Source: Parvularcula marina (GTDB lineage: Bacteria > Pseudomonadota > Alphaproteobacteria > Caulobacterales > Parvularculaceae). From it: 64,000 bases of DNA. The DNA is taken from NCBI RefSeq assembly GCF_003399445.1, contig NZ_QUQO01000001.1, forward strand, positions 1,671,001 to 1,735,000, given 5' to 3'. Of the stretch, positions 54,625 through 63,258 are shown in pieces (within the stretch, counting starts at the first letter, position 1; every line of letters starts with the position of its first letter). The notes under the pieces were generated by a model. That model saw only the letters and a list, made by a program, of their open reading frames with translations. It did no database searches and was not told the DNA's origin. The position numbers and the translations under genes are program-made.

Positions 54625-56289
54625 ATGACAAATAGTTTGAAGGCGCTTCTGCTTGGCGCCACCGCAAGTTTCGCTCTCGTCGCATGCGGCGGCGACAAAG
54701 ATGACGCCAAGGATGATGCCAAAATCGAAGTCGACGGCAAGTCGATGACGATGAAGTCTGACTCCCCGCTCGATAAACCATTCAAACTGTCGAATGCTGA
54801 GCCTTATGACATCGCGGCTCTGCTCGACGGGATGGGAGGCGCACTTAGCTACGATAGTGCAGATTTCGACGGAGACCTCGGCGCAGCCGTCATCACCAAT
54901 CTTCGCCCTGCATCTGACGATGGCGGCGAGACATCGATCGGCCGGGTCGAAATTTACGGCCTGAACCAGGAAGCGCTAGCCGGTATGGGCTCTGGCGCTG
55001 GCTTCACCGACATGACCGAGCTGTTCCGCAAGGTCCGCATGTTCGACGTCAAATCGACCTTCCCGGTTGAAGAAGGCTGGGACGGCTCAGAGCCGACCGT
55101 CGGCAATATCTCGATCGGCGCACTCGAAATCGACACGATCAAGATGATGGGCACGCCTGGCGGCGATATGGGTCCGGACAGTGTCGAATTCGGCGGTCTT
55201 TCGCTGAAAGACATGTCGATGAACGTGCCTTTCTCGGGCGAAGGTGACGGCGTCAAATTTGCGACCCCTGACTTCCGCGTTGCTGGCTACAAGAACGGCG
55301 TCTTTGGCGGCCTGATGGCAGCTGACCTCTCATACGACATCAAACAGTCGGACGAGATGATCCAGGAACAGCTGGCCGGGATGGGCCCGCAAGCTGGCAT
55401 GCTCACCGACATTCCGCTTCTCAAGAACATGATTTTCCCGGCCCACCAGTCCGGCAAGATCGGCATGATGAGCTGGGACGGCCTGACTTTCACCAACCTC
55501 ATTCCGTTCATCCAGAACGGCGAGACCCCGCCGGTCAGCGAGACGAACCTCATCAAAATCGGCGGCATGAAATTCCTCGATCAGGAAGTCTCGATCAACG
55601 GCAAGAAAGCCGCGTCGGTTGAAAGCACGGTTGTTGATCCGATCGACTTCCACCACTTCATGCCGAAAAAGATCCGTATCGTGTCGAAAGGCTCCAAAGC
55701 TGACATGACGGCTTATGTCGGTGACGAGAACCCGGCGATCACCAAAGTCCTCAAGGACAATGGTCTCGACAAGGTCAACGGCGAAAGCGAACTTGAATAT
55801 TCGTTTGACCCGCGTTCGGGCGGCATCAAGCTCGACATGGATGGCGAAGCCAAGGGTTTCTATGGCCTCAGCCTGAACTTTGCGATGTCGGATTTCGACT
55901 ACGACACGATCGTTGGCGCTGAAGATGAAGGCGCCAAACAAGGCGCCGTGATGAACGCAGCCATCGACGGCATGACGCTGAAGCTCAAGGATGAGAAACT
56001 CCTCGACACTGTCTTCGCCATTGCAGGCGCACTTACCGAGCAGGATCCTGCCGGCCTTCGTCAGCAAGCTGTTGGTCTCATGTCGCTTGGCGCCATGCAG
56101 GGCGCGCAATTCTCTCCGCGCGTTCCAGAATATGCGACCGCGCTTTCGAGCTTCGTCAGCGAAGGCGGCACACTGACCATCAGCGTCGCCCCGTCACAGC
56201 CCGTGACGATCGGTTCGCTGGCCGCCTCTGGCCAGTCCAATCCGGGCGCCGTGCTCGACACGCTCAACGTCACGGTCAAGCAAGACTGA
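54625..56289 (+). CDS. Unrecognised large lipoprotein
   Basis: A 554-residue lipoprotein from ATG 54625 (GGAGA upstream). The signal ends VAC (Cys21) followed by a lysine/aspartate linker (GGDKDDAKDDAKIEVDGKSM). The mature part looks like one long beta-rich domain with recurrent 'ISIGALEIDTIKMMG', 'SVEFGGLSLKDMSMNV' and 'LNFAMSDFDYDTIVGAEDEG' strands, and many Met and Gly. There are no Cys beyond the lipid anchor. Such repeated strands could line up as a lipid-binding groove (LolA- or AsmA-like), but no family is recognisable. It ends at a strong terminator. Confidence 0.7.
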   Translation: MTNSLKALLLGATASFALVACGGDKDDAKDDAKIEVDGKSMTMKSDSPLDKPFKLSNAEPYDIAALLDGMGGALSYDSADFDGDLGAAVITNLRPASDDGGETSIGRVEIYGLNQEALAGMGSGAGFTDMTELFRKVRMFDVKSTFPVEEGWDGSEPTVGNISIGALEIDTIKMMGTPGGDMGPDSVEFGGLSLKDMSMNVPFSGEGDGVKFATPDFRVAGYKNGVFGGLMAADLSYDIKQSDEMIQEQLAGMGPQAGMLTDIPLLKNMIFPAHQSGKIGMMSWDGLTFTNLIPFIQNGETPPVSETNLIKIGGMKFLDQEVSINGKKAASVESTVVDPIDFHHFMPKKIRIVSKGSKADMTAYVGDENPAITKVLKDNGLDKVNGESELEYSFDPRSGGIKLDMDGEAKGFYGLSLNFAMSDFDYDTIVGAEDEGAKQGAVMNAAIDGMTLKLKDEKLLDTVFAIAGALTEQDPAGLRQQAVGLMSLGAMQGAQFSPRVPEYATALSSFVSEGGTLTISVAPSQPVTIGSLAASGQSNPGAVLDTLNVTVKQD

Positions 56290-56311
56290 TCCTGACCGAG
56301 ATCAAATGATT

Positions 56312-56340
56312 AAGCCCCCGCTTTGGCGGGGGCTTTTTTT
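56312..56340 (+). terminator. Rho-independent terminator of the large lipoprotein gene
   Basis: A perfect 10-bp stem (AAGCCCCCGC at 56312-56321 with GCGGGGGCTT at 56326-56335), loop TTTG, then a T run. It is 22 bases after the stop and lies before the end of convergent rppH. Confidence 0.9.
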
Positions 56341-56345
56341 ATGGG

Positions 56346-56861
56346 TTAGCGATTGCCGGAAGCGATATAATCCGCAAGCGGCGAGAAGGCCCGCACAAGC
56401 GATTTGTAGACATCCCGCTTGAACGGCACGACGAGGTCAGGAACCTCCTCTAGCGGCGCCCAGCGCCACTCACAGAACTCCGCCGGCTGATGAGAATCGA
56501 GGTTCACCTCGTCATCATCACCTTCGAACAGCATGAGCGCCCATTTCTGTTTTTGCCCGCGCCAGCGGTCGCGCTTCTTTGCTTTGTAGTCGGAAGGAAA
56601 GTCATAAACGAGCCAGCCCGGCGTCGTGACCAGAAGACGCGTCGAGCTGACGCCGCTTTCTTCCTGCAGCTCGCGGACAGCCGCATCTTCAATCGACTCG
56701 CCGGGATCAACGCCGCCCTGCGGCATCTGCCAGCGATATTTATAGGCGCGCTGGACGGCGCTGGAGGCAACGCGCTTGCCCAGCCAGACTTCGCCTTTGC
56801 GGTTCAACAAACATATCCCGACATTGGGACGGTACTGATCAAGGTCGGGTAGTTCTTTCAT
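56346..56861 (-). CDS. rppH: RNA pyrophosphohydrolase
   Basis: A 171-residue Nudix enzyme. The Nudix box runs from Gly49 (QGGVDPGESIEDAAVRELQEESGV) with Glu55 and Arg63-Glu64 in register. YRPNVGICLLN at the N-terminus and WRGQKQKWALMLFEGDD later are RppH features. It removes pyrophosphate from the 5' end of mRNA, starting decay. The ATGA overlap with the upstream deacetylase gene marks an operon common in alphaproteobacteria. Confidence 0.95.
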   Translation of the reverse strand: MKELPDLDQYRPNVGICLLNRKGEVWLGKRVASSAVQRAYKYRWQMPQGGVDPGESIEDAAVRELQEESGVSSTRLLVTTPGWLVYDFPSDYKAKKRDRWRGQKQKWALMLFEGDDDEVNLDSHQPAEFCEWRWAPLEEVPDLVVPFKRDVYKSLVRAFSPLADYIASGNR

Positions 56862-58087
56862 GACGGTCCATTAGCTACCGCAGAAGCGGGAACAAGGTCA
56901 AAGCCCTCTTTTTCAAGGCCATCCGCCCACGTCTCAATGGCGCGAATGGCATCGGCTGAAATATAGAGCCGGGCGAGCACAGGCCTTCCACTGCTCGCCG
57001 AGGCTTTGAGCTGGGAGAGCCCCTGCTCGGCAAGGCCGCTGCCGCGCGGCACGATTACATTGACCCGGCCATAAGGAACACCTTGCTCGATCGCGGCCTG
57101 CGCGCCGAGCCCAGTGTCATCAATATAACCAAGCCCTCTTGATTTGAGGACGGACATGACTTCACTGATCGCGGCCTCATCTTTACCAAAAGACGTGCCC
57201 AGATAATTCGTCGCCAGCGGATAGGCCGGCGCCCGCGCGAGCAGCCAGCCAAGCCGCTTGCCATTCGCCTCGCCCCGCCGCGCAATCGTCAGGCCCGCTG
57301 GCCCCAGCGCTTCAGCACTGACGCCCGGCTCTTCCATGGGCAGCTCGATGGCGACCTCATGCCCTGCCGCCATCGCCTTTTCCATCAGTGCCGTGACGTC
57401 TTTGGAATAGGGTGCAAAACTGAGCGCAACTTCCGGGGGCAGACGGTTGATCGCCTGCTCAGTCAGCTCGGCATTAAGCCCCAGCCCGCTGAGCATGACC
57501 GCCACCTGCGGATCGCGGCCCGACACGTTTGGCCGCCGATATGCGTTGAAAGGCGTCAGCCCGTCAGAACCGATTTTCGGCGCTAATCCATATTCGCTCG
57601 AGCCGACCAGTGCGGGTAGCGCTGTGGTCGCCATCTTGCGCCGCGCAGCTGCAGCCGCCTCTCCACTGGTTTCTGGAATGGTGATCCGCAGCGTGCCATC
57701 GGGCTGCTCTTCCTCGGTCGTGATCAGCTCGCTGGTCCGGGTGACGCCCGTCGGGCCCGCCTCAATATCGTCCGGCACAGTGATGACCTTGGGCCCGGTA
57801 GCGGCCCCTTCATCCTCGACCATGACAACAGGCTGTCCCGGCTCAACACCCTGCGGCGCGCCCGCATAGCGCTCAGGCTCTAACGGCAAATCAACGACCA
57901 GATCGGGTTCATCGACCGGTTCCGGCGACAGCCAGACAAATACTGCGCCCGCAAGCAGGACCACCCCCAGCCCCAGCCACGCCATTTTCAGGCGGGAAAG
58001 GCCGAAATTTCTCTTCTTTCGCATGCGCTTGTCCGGACTCCATCGCACATGCACCCTTGCCCCCGGGGCCCGAGTGTCGTTGAACAT
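56858..58087 (-). CDS. Divergent polysaccharide deacetylase (YibQ type)
   Basis: A 409-residue protein. A cytoplasmic basic start (SPDKRMRKKRNFGLSRLK) precedes one membrane helix (WLGLGVVLLAGAVFVWLS), a Pro/Glu-rich linker (about 60-145) and a periplasmic domain with VAVMLSGLGLNAELTEQAI, LPPEVALSFAPYSKDV and GHEVAIELPMEEPG. This is the divergent polysaccharide deacetylase family, usually between ctpA and rppH. Catalytic activity is uncertain. ATG 58087 is used; an internal Met (MRKKRN) is possible. Confidence 0.88.
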   Translation of the reverse strand: MFNDTRAPGARVHVRWSPDKRMRKKRNFGLSRLKMAWLGLGVVLLAGAVFVWLSPEPVDEPDLVVDLPLEPERYAGAPQGVEPGQPVVMVEDEGAATGPKVITVPDDIEAGPTGVTRTSELITTEEEQPDGTLRITIPETSGEAAAAARRKMATTALPALVGSSEYGLAPKIGSDGLTPFNAYRRPNVSGRDPQVAVMLSGLGLNAELTEQAINRLPPEVALSFAPYSKDVTALMEKAMAAGHEVAIELPMEEPGVSAEALGPAGLTIARRGEANGKRLGWLLARAPAYPLATNYLGTSFGKDEAAISEVMSVLKSRGLGYIDDTGLGAQAAIEQGVPYGRVNVIVPRGSGLAEQGLSQLKASASSGRPVLARLYISADAIRAIETWADGLEKEGFDLVPASAVANGPS

Positions 58088-58168
58088 GAGATAAGGTCGT
58101 GCCTCCTAGACGGTTTCGATGCATGAAAGAAGGCTGGCAGCCGGATTGTGAGCGGCCGGGAGGAAAAA

Positions 58169-59866
58169 ATGGTGAATGACAACGCCCCGGCGAAAAAAGC
58201 CGCCCCGACCCCTGAAGAACTCGCCCAGGCGGCTGAGGAAAAGGAACGGGCGACCGCCGAAGGCCGCCTGAAGGACGAGGCGCGCCGGACCCGCAAGAAA
58301 ATCTGGTCGCAATCGCGCGCGACCGTCATCGGCAAGGTGCTGGAGACCAAGGCGCGTGTCGGCGGCAGCAAGGTCGCCTTCATCGATCCGGAAGGCAAAG
58401 AGACAACCTATAAGGATGTCGCGCGCGGCGCTTTCGCGCTCGGCAACGCCCTGCGCAAACGCACCAAGCGCGGCGAGAATGTCGGCGTCCTGATGCCGAC
58501 GAGCCCCGCGGGCGTGATCACCATCCTCGCCCTTCATATCGACGGCCGCGTGCCGACCATGATCAATTTCACGGCTGGCGAATCGGCGATCCTCTCTGGT
58601 CTTGAGACGGCGGAAGTGAAGCTCGTTCTCACCTCACGGAAATTCGTTGAGGTCGGCGGCTATGATGACCTCGTCGAGGCGATCAAGAAGAAATGCGAGA
58701 TCGCCTATCTTGAGGACATCAAGGAAAACCTGACCGCCATCGACAAGCTGCGTGCCGCGCTGGGGGAGAAATTCCCCTCCTTCATGCGCCGCCCGAATTC
58801 CCCCGATGCGCCTGCCGTCATCCTCTTTACATCGGGTACGGAAGGAAAACCCAAGGGCGTTGTTCTCTCGCACCAGAACCTCGTCGCCAATGTCGAGCAG
58901 GTGCGCAATCACGTCATTCTTGAAGACACCGACATATTCATCAACCCGCTGCCGATCTTCCACTCCTATGGCCTGACGGGAGGGCAGTTCTATCCGCTGA
59001 TTGATGGGCTGACCTGCATCCCTTACCCCTCACCGCTGCATGTGAAGATTATCCCGGAAGTCATCCGGCGCTATGGGGCAACGATCCTCTTTGCGACCGA
59101 CACCTTCCTTCAGCGCTATTTGAAAAACGCCAAGGATGGCGCGCTTTCAACCCTTCGTTATGCCGTATGCGGCGCAGAAAAGGTACGCGATGAAACCCGC
59201 GCGCTTGCCCGCAAGAAATTCGGCTTCAACGTGCTTGAGGGCTATGGCGCCACCGAATGCGCGCCGGTTATCGCGGTCAACCAGCCGGGCGATATCCGTC
59301 CGGGCACGGTCGGCAAGCTCCTGCCCGGCGTTGAATCCCGCGTCGATGCTGTTGAGGGCCTGTCCGAAGGCGGACGGCTTTTTGTCCGGGGCCCGAACGT
59401 CATGCTCGGCTATCTTGACCCGGACCATCCCGGTGAGCTGCTCGCCCCTGATGAAGGCTGGCACGACACGGGCGACATCGTTCATATCGATGGCGGCGGC
59501 TATATGTCGATCCGTGGGCGGCAGAAACGCTTTGCCAAGATCTCTGGCGAGATGGTCAGCCTGGCCGTGGTCGAGAACTGCGCCGGGGTCGTCTGGCCGG
59601 ACAGCCTCCATGCTGCCGTCATCCTGCCCGATGACAAGAAAGGCGAGCAGATCGTCCTTCTGACCGAAGAACCCTCACCGAAGCCCGAAACGCTCAAAGA
59701 CTGGGCACGCAATCACGGCGTGCCGGAACTCGCCGTGCCCAAACGGGTCCTGCATGTGCCGGACATCCCGGTCCTCGGGACCGGCAAGGTCGATTATGTC
59801 AGGCTGAATGCCATGGCCGAGGATCTGATCGCCACGGCCGAAGCGGAAAAAGCGGCCGCCGAATAA
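58169..59866 (+). CDS. AMP-dependent acyl ligase (acyl-CoA/acyl-ACP synthetase)
   Basis: A 565-residue ANL-superfamily enzyme from ATG 58169 with GGGAGG six bases upstream. Its motifs are ILFTSGTEGKPKGVVLSHQNL (AMP-binding), GYGATECAP and WHDTGDIVHID, and a closing VPKRVLHVPDIPVLGTGKVDYV with the catalytic Lys. Closest in style are acyl-ACP synthetases and the ligase half of Aas. The N-terminal acyltransferase domain of Aas is missing. It would activate fatty acids with ATP for phospholipid recycling or oxidation. The charged N-terminus (PTPEELAQAAEEKERATAEG) is an extra. Confidence 0.88.
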   Translation: MVNDNAPAKKAAPTPEELAQAAEEKERATAEGRLKDEARRTRKKIWSQSRATVIGKVLETKARVGGSKVAFIDPEGKETTYKDVARGAFALGNALRKRTKRGENVGVLMPTSPAGVITILALHIDGRVPTMINFTAGESAILSGLETAEVKLVLTSRKFVEVGGYDDLVEAIKKKCEIAYLEDIKENLTAIDKLRAALGEKFPSFMRRPNSPDAPAVILFTSGTEGKPKGVVLSHQNLVANVEQVRNHVILEDTDIFINPLPIFHSYGLTGGQFYPLIDGLTCIPYPSPLHVKIIPEVIRRYGATILFATDTFLQRYLKNAKDGALSTLRYAVCGAEKVRDETRALARKKFGFNVLEGYGATECAPVIAVNQPGDIRPGTVGKLLPGVESRVDAVEGLSEGGRLFVRGPNVMLGYLDPDHPGELLAPDEGWHDTGDIVHIDGGGYMSIRGRQKRFAKISGEMVSLAVVENCAGVVWPDSLHAAVILPDDKKGEQIVLLTEEPSPKPETLKDWARNHGVPELAVPKRVLHVPDIPVLGTGKVDYVRLNAMAEDLIATAEAEKAAAE

Positions 59867-59885
59867 TCGGCGGCCAATCCGGGCC

Positions 59886-60137
59886 TTAGTTCACCGGCCG
59901 GAACACCAACGTCAGGATCACGCCCGGCACGCCGATCAGCGTCCACAGCGGCAGGTCGAGGAAGAATTTGCCGACCCCGCCTTCAGGCACGGACAGCTCA
60001 AGCCCCGCAATATTCATGAATTCGGCGGTCGTCGTGATGACGGGAATGCCCTCATCCAGCGTCGACACCGCGTCATAGCCCAGCAGCATCAGCGCCAAAG
60101 CCACCAGAATCCAAGCAAAAATCCGCAAGACCGCCAT
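59886..60137 (-). CDS. Small two-helix membrane protein
   Basis: An 83-residue protein from ATG 60137 (MAVLRIFAW). Two hydrophobic segments, [19 protein letters not shown] and [22 protein letters not shown], are joined by an acidic loop ([18 protein letters not shown]). No family is recognised. It lies 134 bases before tRNA-Ser on the opposite strand and convergent with the acyl ligase. Confidence 0.7.
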   Translation of the reverse strand: MAVLRIFAWILVALALMLLGYDAVSTLDEGIPVITTTAEFMNIAGLELSVPEGGVGKFFLDLPLWTLIGVPGVILTLVFRPVN

Positions 60138-60271
60138 GATCGCGCCCGCCCTCAATACTAACCTCCCCCGACATTATGCGAGGGACGTGCCGACGGCAAT
60201 GATGGGCGCGGGAATAGGCGCGGAAAGCCTTGAAATTCCCGATCAGTCTGGGCAAAGGGGCTCTTCTTGAA

Positions 60272-60361
60272 GGACAGGTGGCCGAGTGGTCGAAGGCGCA
60301 CGCCTGGAACGCGTGTAGGCGGGTAACCGTCTCGAGGGTTCGAATCCCTCTCTGTCCGCCA
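60272..60361 (+). tRNA. tRNA-Ser (anticodon GGA)
   Basis: The 90-base sequence folds as a class II tRNA. The acceptor stem GGACAGG (60272-60278) pairs with TCTGTCC (60351-60357, one G-T wobble), then G and encoded CCA. The anticodon stem CACGC/GCGTG holds loop CTGGAAC with anticodon GGA. A long variable arm follows, and the T-arm has GGTTCGAATCC. A repeat-rich block begins at once on its 3' side. Confidence 0.97.
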
Positions 60362-60534
60362 GCCTTCGCGGCGAATTGAGCCTAGCGAAATGAGCTGCAA
60401 GGCTGTCACGCCGGAGCTTCGCAGGAAGAGCAGGCGGACTTTCGCCGCTACGGCTTGGCGAGCCAGACTCTCTATTTCGCGCTACCGCCTTCGGCTACTT
60501 GAGCGCGTGGTGCCTTCACGTCGAATTGAACCTA
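60360..60534 (+). repeat. Structured repeat block abutting tRNA-Ser
   Basis: A 23-base unit (60362-60384) recurs at 60512-60534 with 20 of 23 matches; both contain CGAATTGA[G/A]CCTA. The spacing is 150 bases. CAGCCTT at the tRNA end (60360-60366) is complementary to AAGGCTG (60399-60405). Between them lie further short stems such as GGCG-N6-CGCC and GGCT-N5-AGCC. No protein frame is seen in the 243-base gap. Its nature is unknown. Confidence 0.55.
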
Positions 60535-60547
60535 ACCAAGCGAACCA

Positions 60548-60580
60548 CGAGGGCGGCCTTATTCGCCGCCCCTCGCTTTT
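60548..60580 (+). terminator. Terminator-like hairpin after the tRNA-Ser region
   Basis: GGCGGC (60552-60557) pairs with GCCGCC (60565-60570), extended by flanking CGAG/CTCG-type pairs with a bulge, and followed by TTTT at 60577-60580. It may end transcription of the tRNA region; it lies 25 bases before the end of convergent DUF4386. Confidence 0.6.
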
Positions 60581-60604
60581 GGTCATCGGTGCAGAAAGTC
60601 AGGT

Positions 60605-61312
60605 TCAAGAGCTCCTCGCCATCCAGTGCTTTGTGTTGATCCCCGCAAAGAGCAGCCAGAACGCGGCGACCCATTCAAAGAGCGCACCCGGCAGGAAGAA
60701 GAGCATGATCTTTTCTTCAAGCGCCGGATAGAGAATGACCGTCGCGGCGACCGACCCGATCACCAGATAGGTAAAAATCCCCCAGGCCGAGAGCCAGCGC
60801 GGAATGAACCGTGACCGGAAGAACAGCGAGAAAAAGAGGACCCCGCCGACCGCCATTGGGATGAGCAGGAAATAGATCGCCGAGCCATAGACATCGCGCA
60901 GGAGCGAGACGAGGGACGCGCGCTGATCATCAGAGAAGCCGGGGGTCAGTTCCGGATTCACCACCGTGATGAACACGGCATATTTGAAGATGATGAAGGT
61001 CGCGCCCATCGCGCCTTCGATCAGCCGGCAGAACGCCGCAACCAGCGCCGGCCCCTGACCCACCGATTTCAGCACCATATACATTGCCGCGGCGGAGACG
61101 CAGACGAAGGTGTAGAGCACCACTTCGGCCAGAAATCCCGTGCGGAACATGAGCGCAAGCAGCGGCGAGGCATTCTCATCACCTAGCGCACTGAGCGACG
61201 GGATCGGCCCGAAGGTGATGTAGATCCCCGCAGCACTGTAAAGGACATAGGATAGCCCCGCGAGCCGGGCCATTCGGCGGGCGGCGACATCGTTGAACGG
61301 CATTGTGGACAT
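60605..61312 (-). CDS. DUF4386 family membrane protein (second copy)
   Basis: A 235-residue protein with six or so hydrophobic helices, beginning RMARLAGLSYVLYSAAGIYITFG and containing YFLLIPMAVGGVLFFSLFFRSRFIPRWLSAWG and LEEKIMLFFLPGALFEWVAAFWLLF. It is a DUF4386 member like the one at 46.1-46.8 kb, but clearly diverged. The function is unknown. An AraC-type regulator gene with a membrane N-terminus lies about 100 bases upstream on the same strand and may control it. Confidence 0.82.
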   Translation of the reverse strand: MSTMPFNDVAARRMARLAGLSYVLYSAAGIYITFGPIPSLSALGDENASPLLALMFRTGFLAEVVLYTFVCVSAAAMYMVLKSVGQGPALVAAFCRLIEGAMGATFIIFKYAVFITVVNPELTPGFSDDQRASLVSLLRDVYGSAIYFLLIPMAVGGVLFFSLFFRSRFIPRWLSAWGIFTYLVIGSVAATVILYPALEEKIMLFFLPGALFEWVAAFWLLFAGINTKHWMARSS

Positions 61313-61413
61313 GGTAAGAAAGCTCCCCTCAGCAAAAGTGATCCAGACCGGCGCAACTGCCGGTGACCCTTTTGCAGATGGAGAAGGCCTGACCGCCTGT
61401 CGTCCGGATGGGG

Positions 61414-62598
61414 CTATTCGGACGCTCTCAGGGCAGATTTTTCGGGCTTCGCCGCAGCGTGTAGCCCCGCATTCCGGGCACTTTCGCGATAGGCGCTCGG
61501 CGGCGAGCCGACATGCTTTTTGAATGCGGCGTTAAAGGTCGAGCGCGAATTGAACCCGACTTCGAGGCCAACCTCGAGGATTGTGAGCTCGGTTTCGGCG
61601 AGCAGCCTCTTGGCCTCCTCAGCCCGGCGGCTGTTCACGAAGTCAAAGAAATTGACGCCCAGCTGCTGGGAGAGCGTTTCGGAAATGTGGTTCTTCGTGA
61701 TGCCCGTGACGTCTGAGAGCTTGCGAAGCGACAGACCCTTGTCGGCATAGAGACTGTCCTTGTTGAGCGCAGCCCTAAGCTTGCCAGCGGTTTTGCTTAG
61801 CCGCTCTTCTGAGAGGATCGGACGCCGGGCGGGCTCCTCGGCTTTGCCCGTCCGCCCAAGCGGCAGCGCCGGCTGATGCAATCCGAGAAACGCAAAAGCC
61901 GCGATTGCCAGAGACTCGCTGAAGGCCAGCGTGACATTAAAGGCCGGGATTGAAACGCCGGACAGCCAGAAGGCCTGCTTGACGGCAAAGAACAGCCAGG
62001 CGCCCGCAAAGACGAAAAGGATGTTGCGGAGCCAGTCGAGCGACTTGCGCTCGATATTCGCAAACTGCTCCATCATCTGTCGCCGGTGGCGCATCTGTAG
62101 ATGCAGGGCAGCGGCAAGATAGACGGCTGTCGTTGCAAGAAAAATGACGAGAGATCCGGTGCAGGTGAACAGCGCGATCCGGTAATGCGCAGGATTTCGC
62201 GTCGCCGGATCAGCGAGCGCGAGCTTTTCCTCCGCACTCAGCGTCGCGAAGGGCAGGCTGATGAGAATGACGAGCAGAGGACCGAGCAGCGCGATCCAGT
62301 CGAGCCCGCCAAAGGACCGCTTTTCAGATGAGATTAGGGCCCGCGTATAGAAGAAGACGGCCGGGCCCAAGGCTGCCTTGACCGACAGATCAGCCCCCAC
62401 AAGATGCGGCGCGATGCGGTAAGCGCCGGACAGCACAAGCAACTGGCCAAGCACATGCGCAAGCAGCGCAATCAGCACGACACGGAAATATAAGACCCGA
62501 TCGCCGCGCTGGCCCCGATTGGCCATCGCCATAGCGAACGCAAAGCCGATTGATCCGGATGCGACGGCGTAGGCGATTGTCGAGAACGTGTCGGACAT
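61414..62598 (-). CDS. AraC-family regulator with membrane sensor domain
   Basis: A 394-residue protein. The N-terminal 240 residues hold about seven hydrophobic helices (IAYAVASGSIGFAFAMAM, VVLIALLAHVLGQLLVL, IALLGPLLVILISL and so on). The C-terminal 100 residues are an AraC HTH pair: LSLRKLSDVTGITKNHISETLSQQLGVNFFDFVNSRRAEEAKRLL and EVGLEVGFNSRSTFNAAFKKHVGSPPSAYR. Such 7TM-AraC regulators sense at the membrane and bind DNA directly. The ligand is unknown. It stands between mocA and the second DUF4386 gene. Confidence 0.9.
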   Translation of the reverse strand: MSDTFSTIAYAVASGSIGFAFAMAMANRGQRGDRVLYFRVVLIALLAHVLGQLLVLSGAYRIAPHLVGADLSVKAALGPAVFFYTRALISSEKRSFGGLDWIALLGPLLVILISLPFATLSAEEKLALADPATRNPAHYRIALFTCTGSLVIFLATTAVYLAAALHLQMRHRRQMMEQFANIERKSLDWLRNILFVFAGAWLFFAVKQAFWLSGVSIPAFNVTLAFSESLAIAAFAFLGLHQPALPLGRTGKAEEPARRPILSEERLSKTAGKLRAALNKDSLYADKGLSLRKLSDVTGITKNHISETLSQQLGVNFFDFVNSRRAEEAKRLLAETELTILEVGLEVGFNSRSTFNAAFKKHVGSPPSAYRESARNAGLHAAAKPEKSALRASE

Positions 62599-62676
62599 GG
62601 GCCCGTTCTCGGAAAAATTGCCGCCGAGGGCAATCGCTATCCATGCAGGAATTGCGCAAGCCGAAGACCGGCTTCA

Positions 62677-63258
62677 TCACGCCTGATCATATCGATGCAG
62701 ACTTTCTTCCGTATCAATATCTATTGCGGCTTCATCGCGCAGGGGAACGCGGCGAATGTCTTTGTGTTGCCGAAGATAGTCTCGACCGCCCACCTCGCCT
62801 CTCAGCCTAGAGAGAGCTTCGAAATGCGCGCGGCTGAACAGAACCGGCGGCATCAAGCGGCCTTCCCGTTCGCTCGCGACGACATCTGCGGCACCTACGG
62901 CGGCACACACGGCCTTAAGATCACGTGGTATAATGAATGGCATATCGGCAAGGACGATAAGCGCGGCTTTTGCATCCCCTCGCTTAATCTCGGAGATGCC
63001 TAGCGCCAAGGACGCCCCCTGTCCCTCTTCAGGGTTCGGGTTGGGCACAATCTGAACGCCTGCTTCCGTATAAAGATCGATGAGCGGGGACTCCGCGGTC
63101 GGCACGACAGCATAGCGGCTTGGGAAGCCCTTCGTTGCCGCCAGCACATGCGCGCCAAGCGGTTGCCCCCGGAAAGGCGCGAGCAGCTTGTTCCCTTCTC
63201 CAAACCGGCGGCTTTGCCCACTGGCAAGGATCAGGACCGCGATCACCGCCGGGTTCAT
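62677..63258 (-). CDS. mocA: MocA-type molybdenum cofactor cytidylyltransferase
   Basis: A 193-residue nucleotidyltransferase with LILASGQSRRFGEGNKLLAPFRGQPL at the N-terminus, NPNPEEGQGASLALG, LIVLADMPFI and GGRDYLRQ. The family adds CMP to molybdopterin for enzymes such as xanthine dehydrogenase. It is translationally coupled to the upstream xdhC (ATGA overlap), as expected for a molybdoenzyme maturation pair. No molybdoenzyme gene lies in the window. Confidence 0.88.
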   Translation of the reverse strand: MNPAVIAVLILASGQSRRFGEGNKLLAPFRGQPLGAHVLAATKGFPSRYAVVPTAESPLIDLYTEAGVQIVPNPNPEEGQGASLALGISEIKRGDAKAALIVLADMPFIIPRDLKAVCAAVGAADVVASEREGRLMPPVLFSRAHFEALSRLRGEVGGRDYLRQHKDIRRVPLRDEAAIDIDTEESLHRYDQA

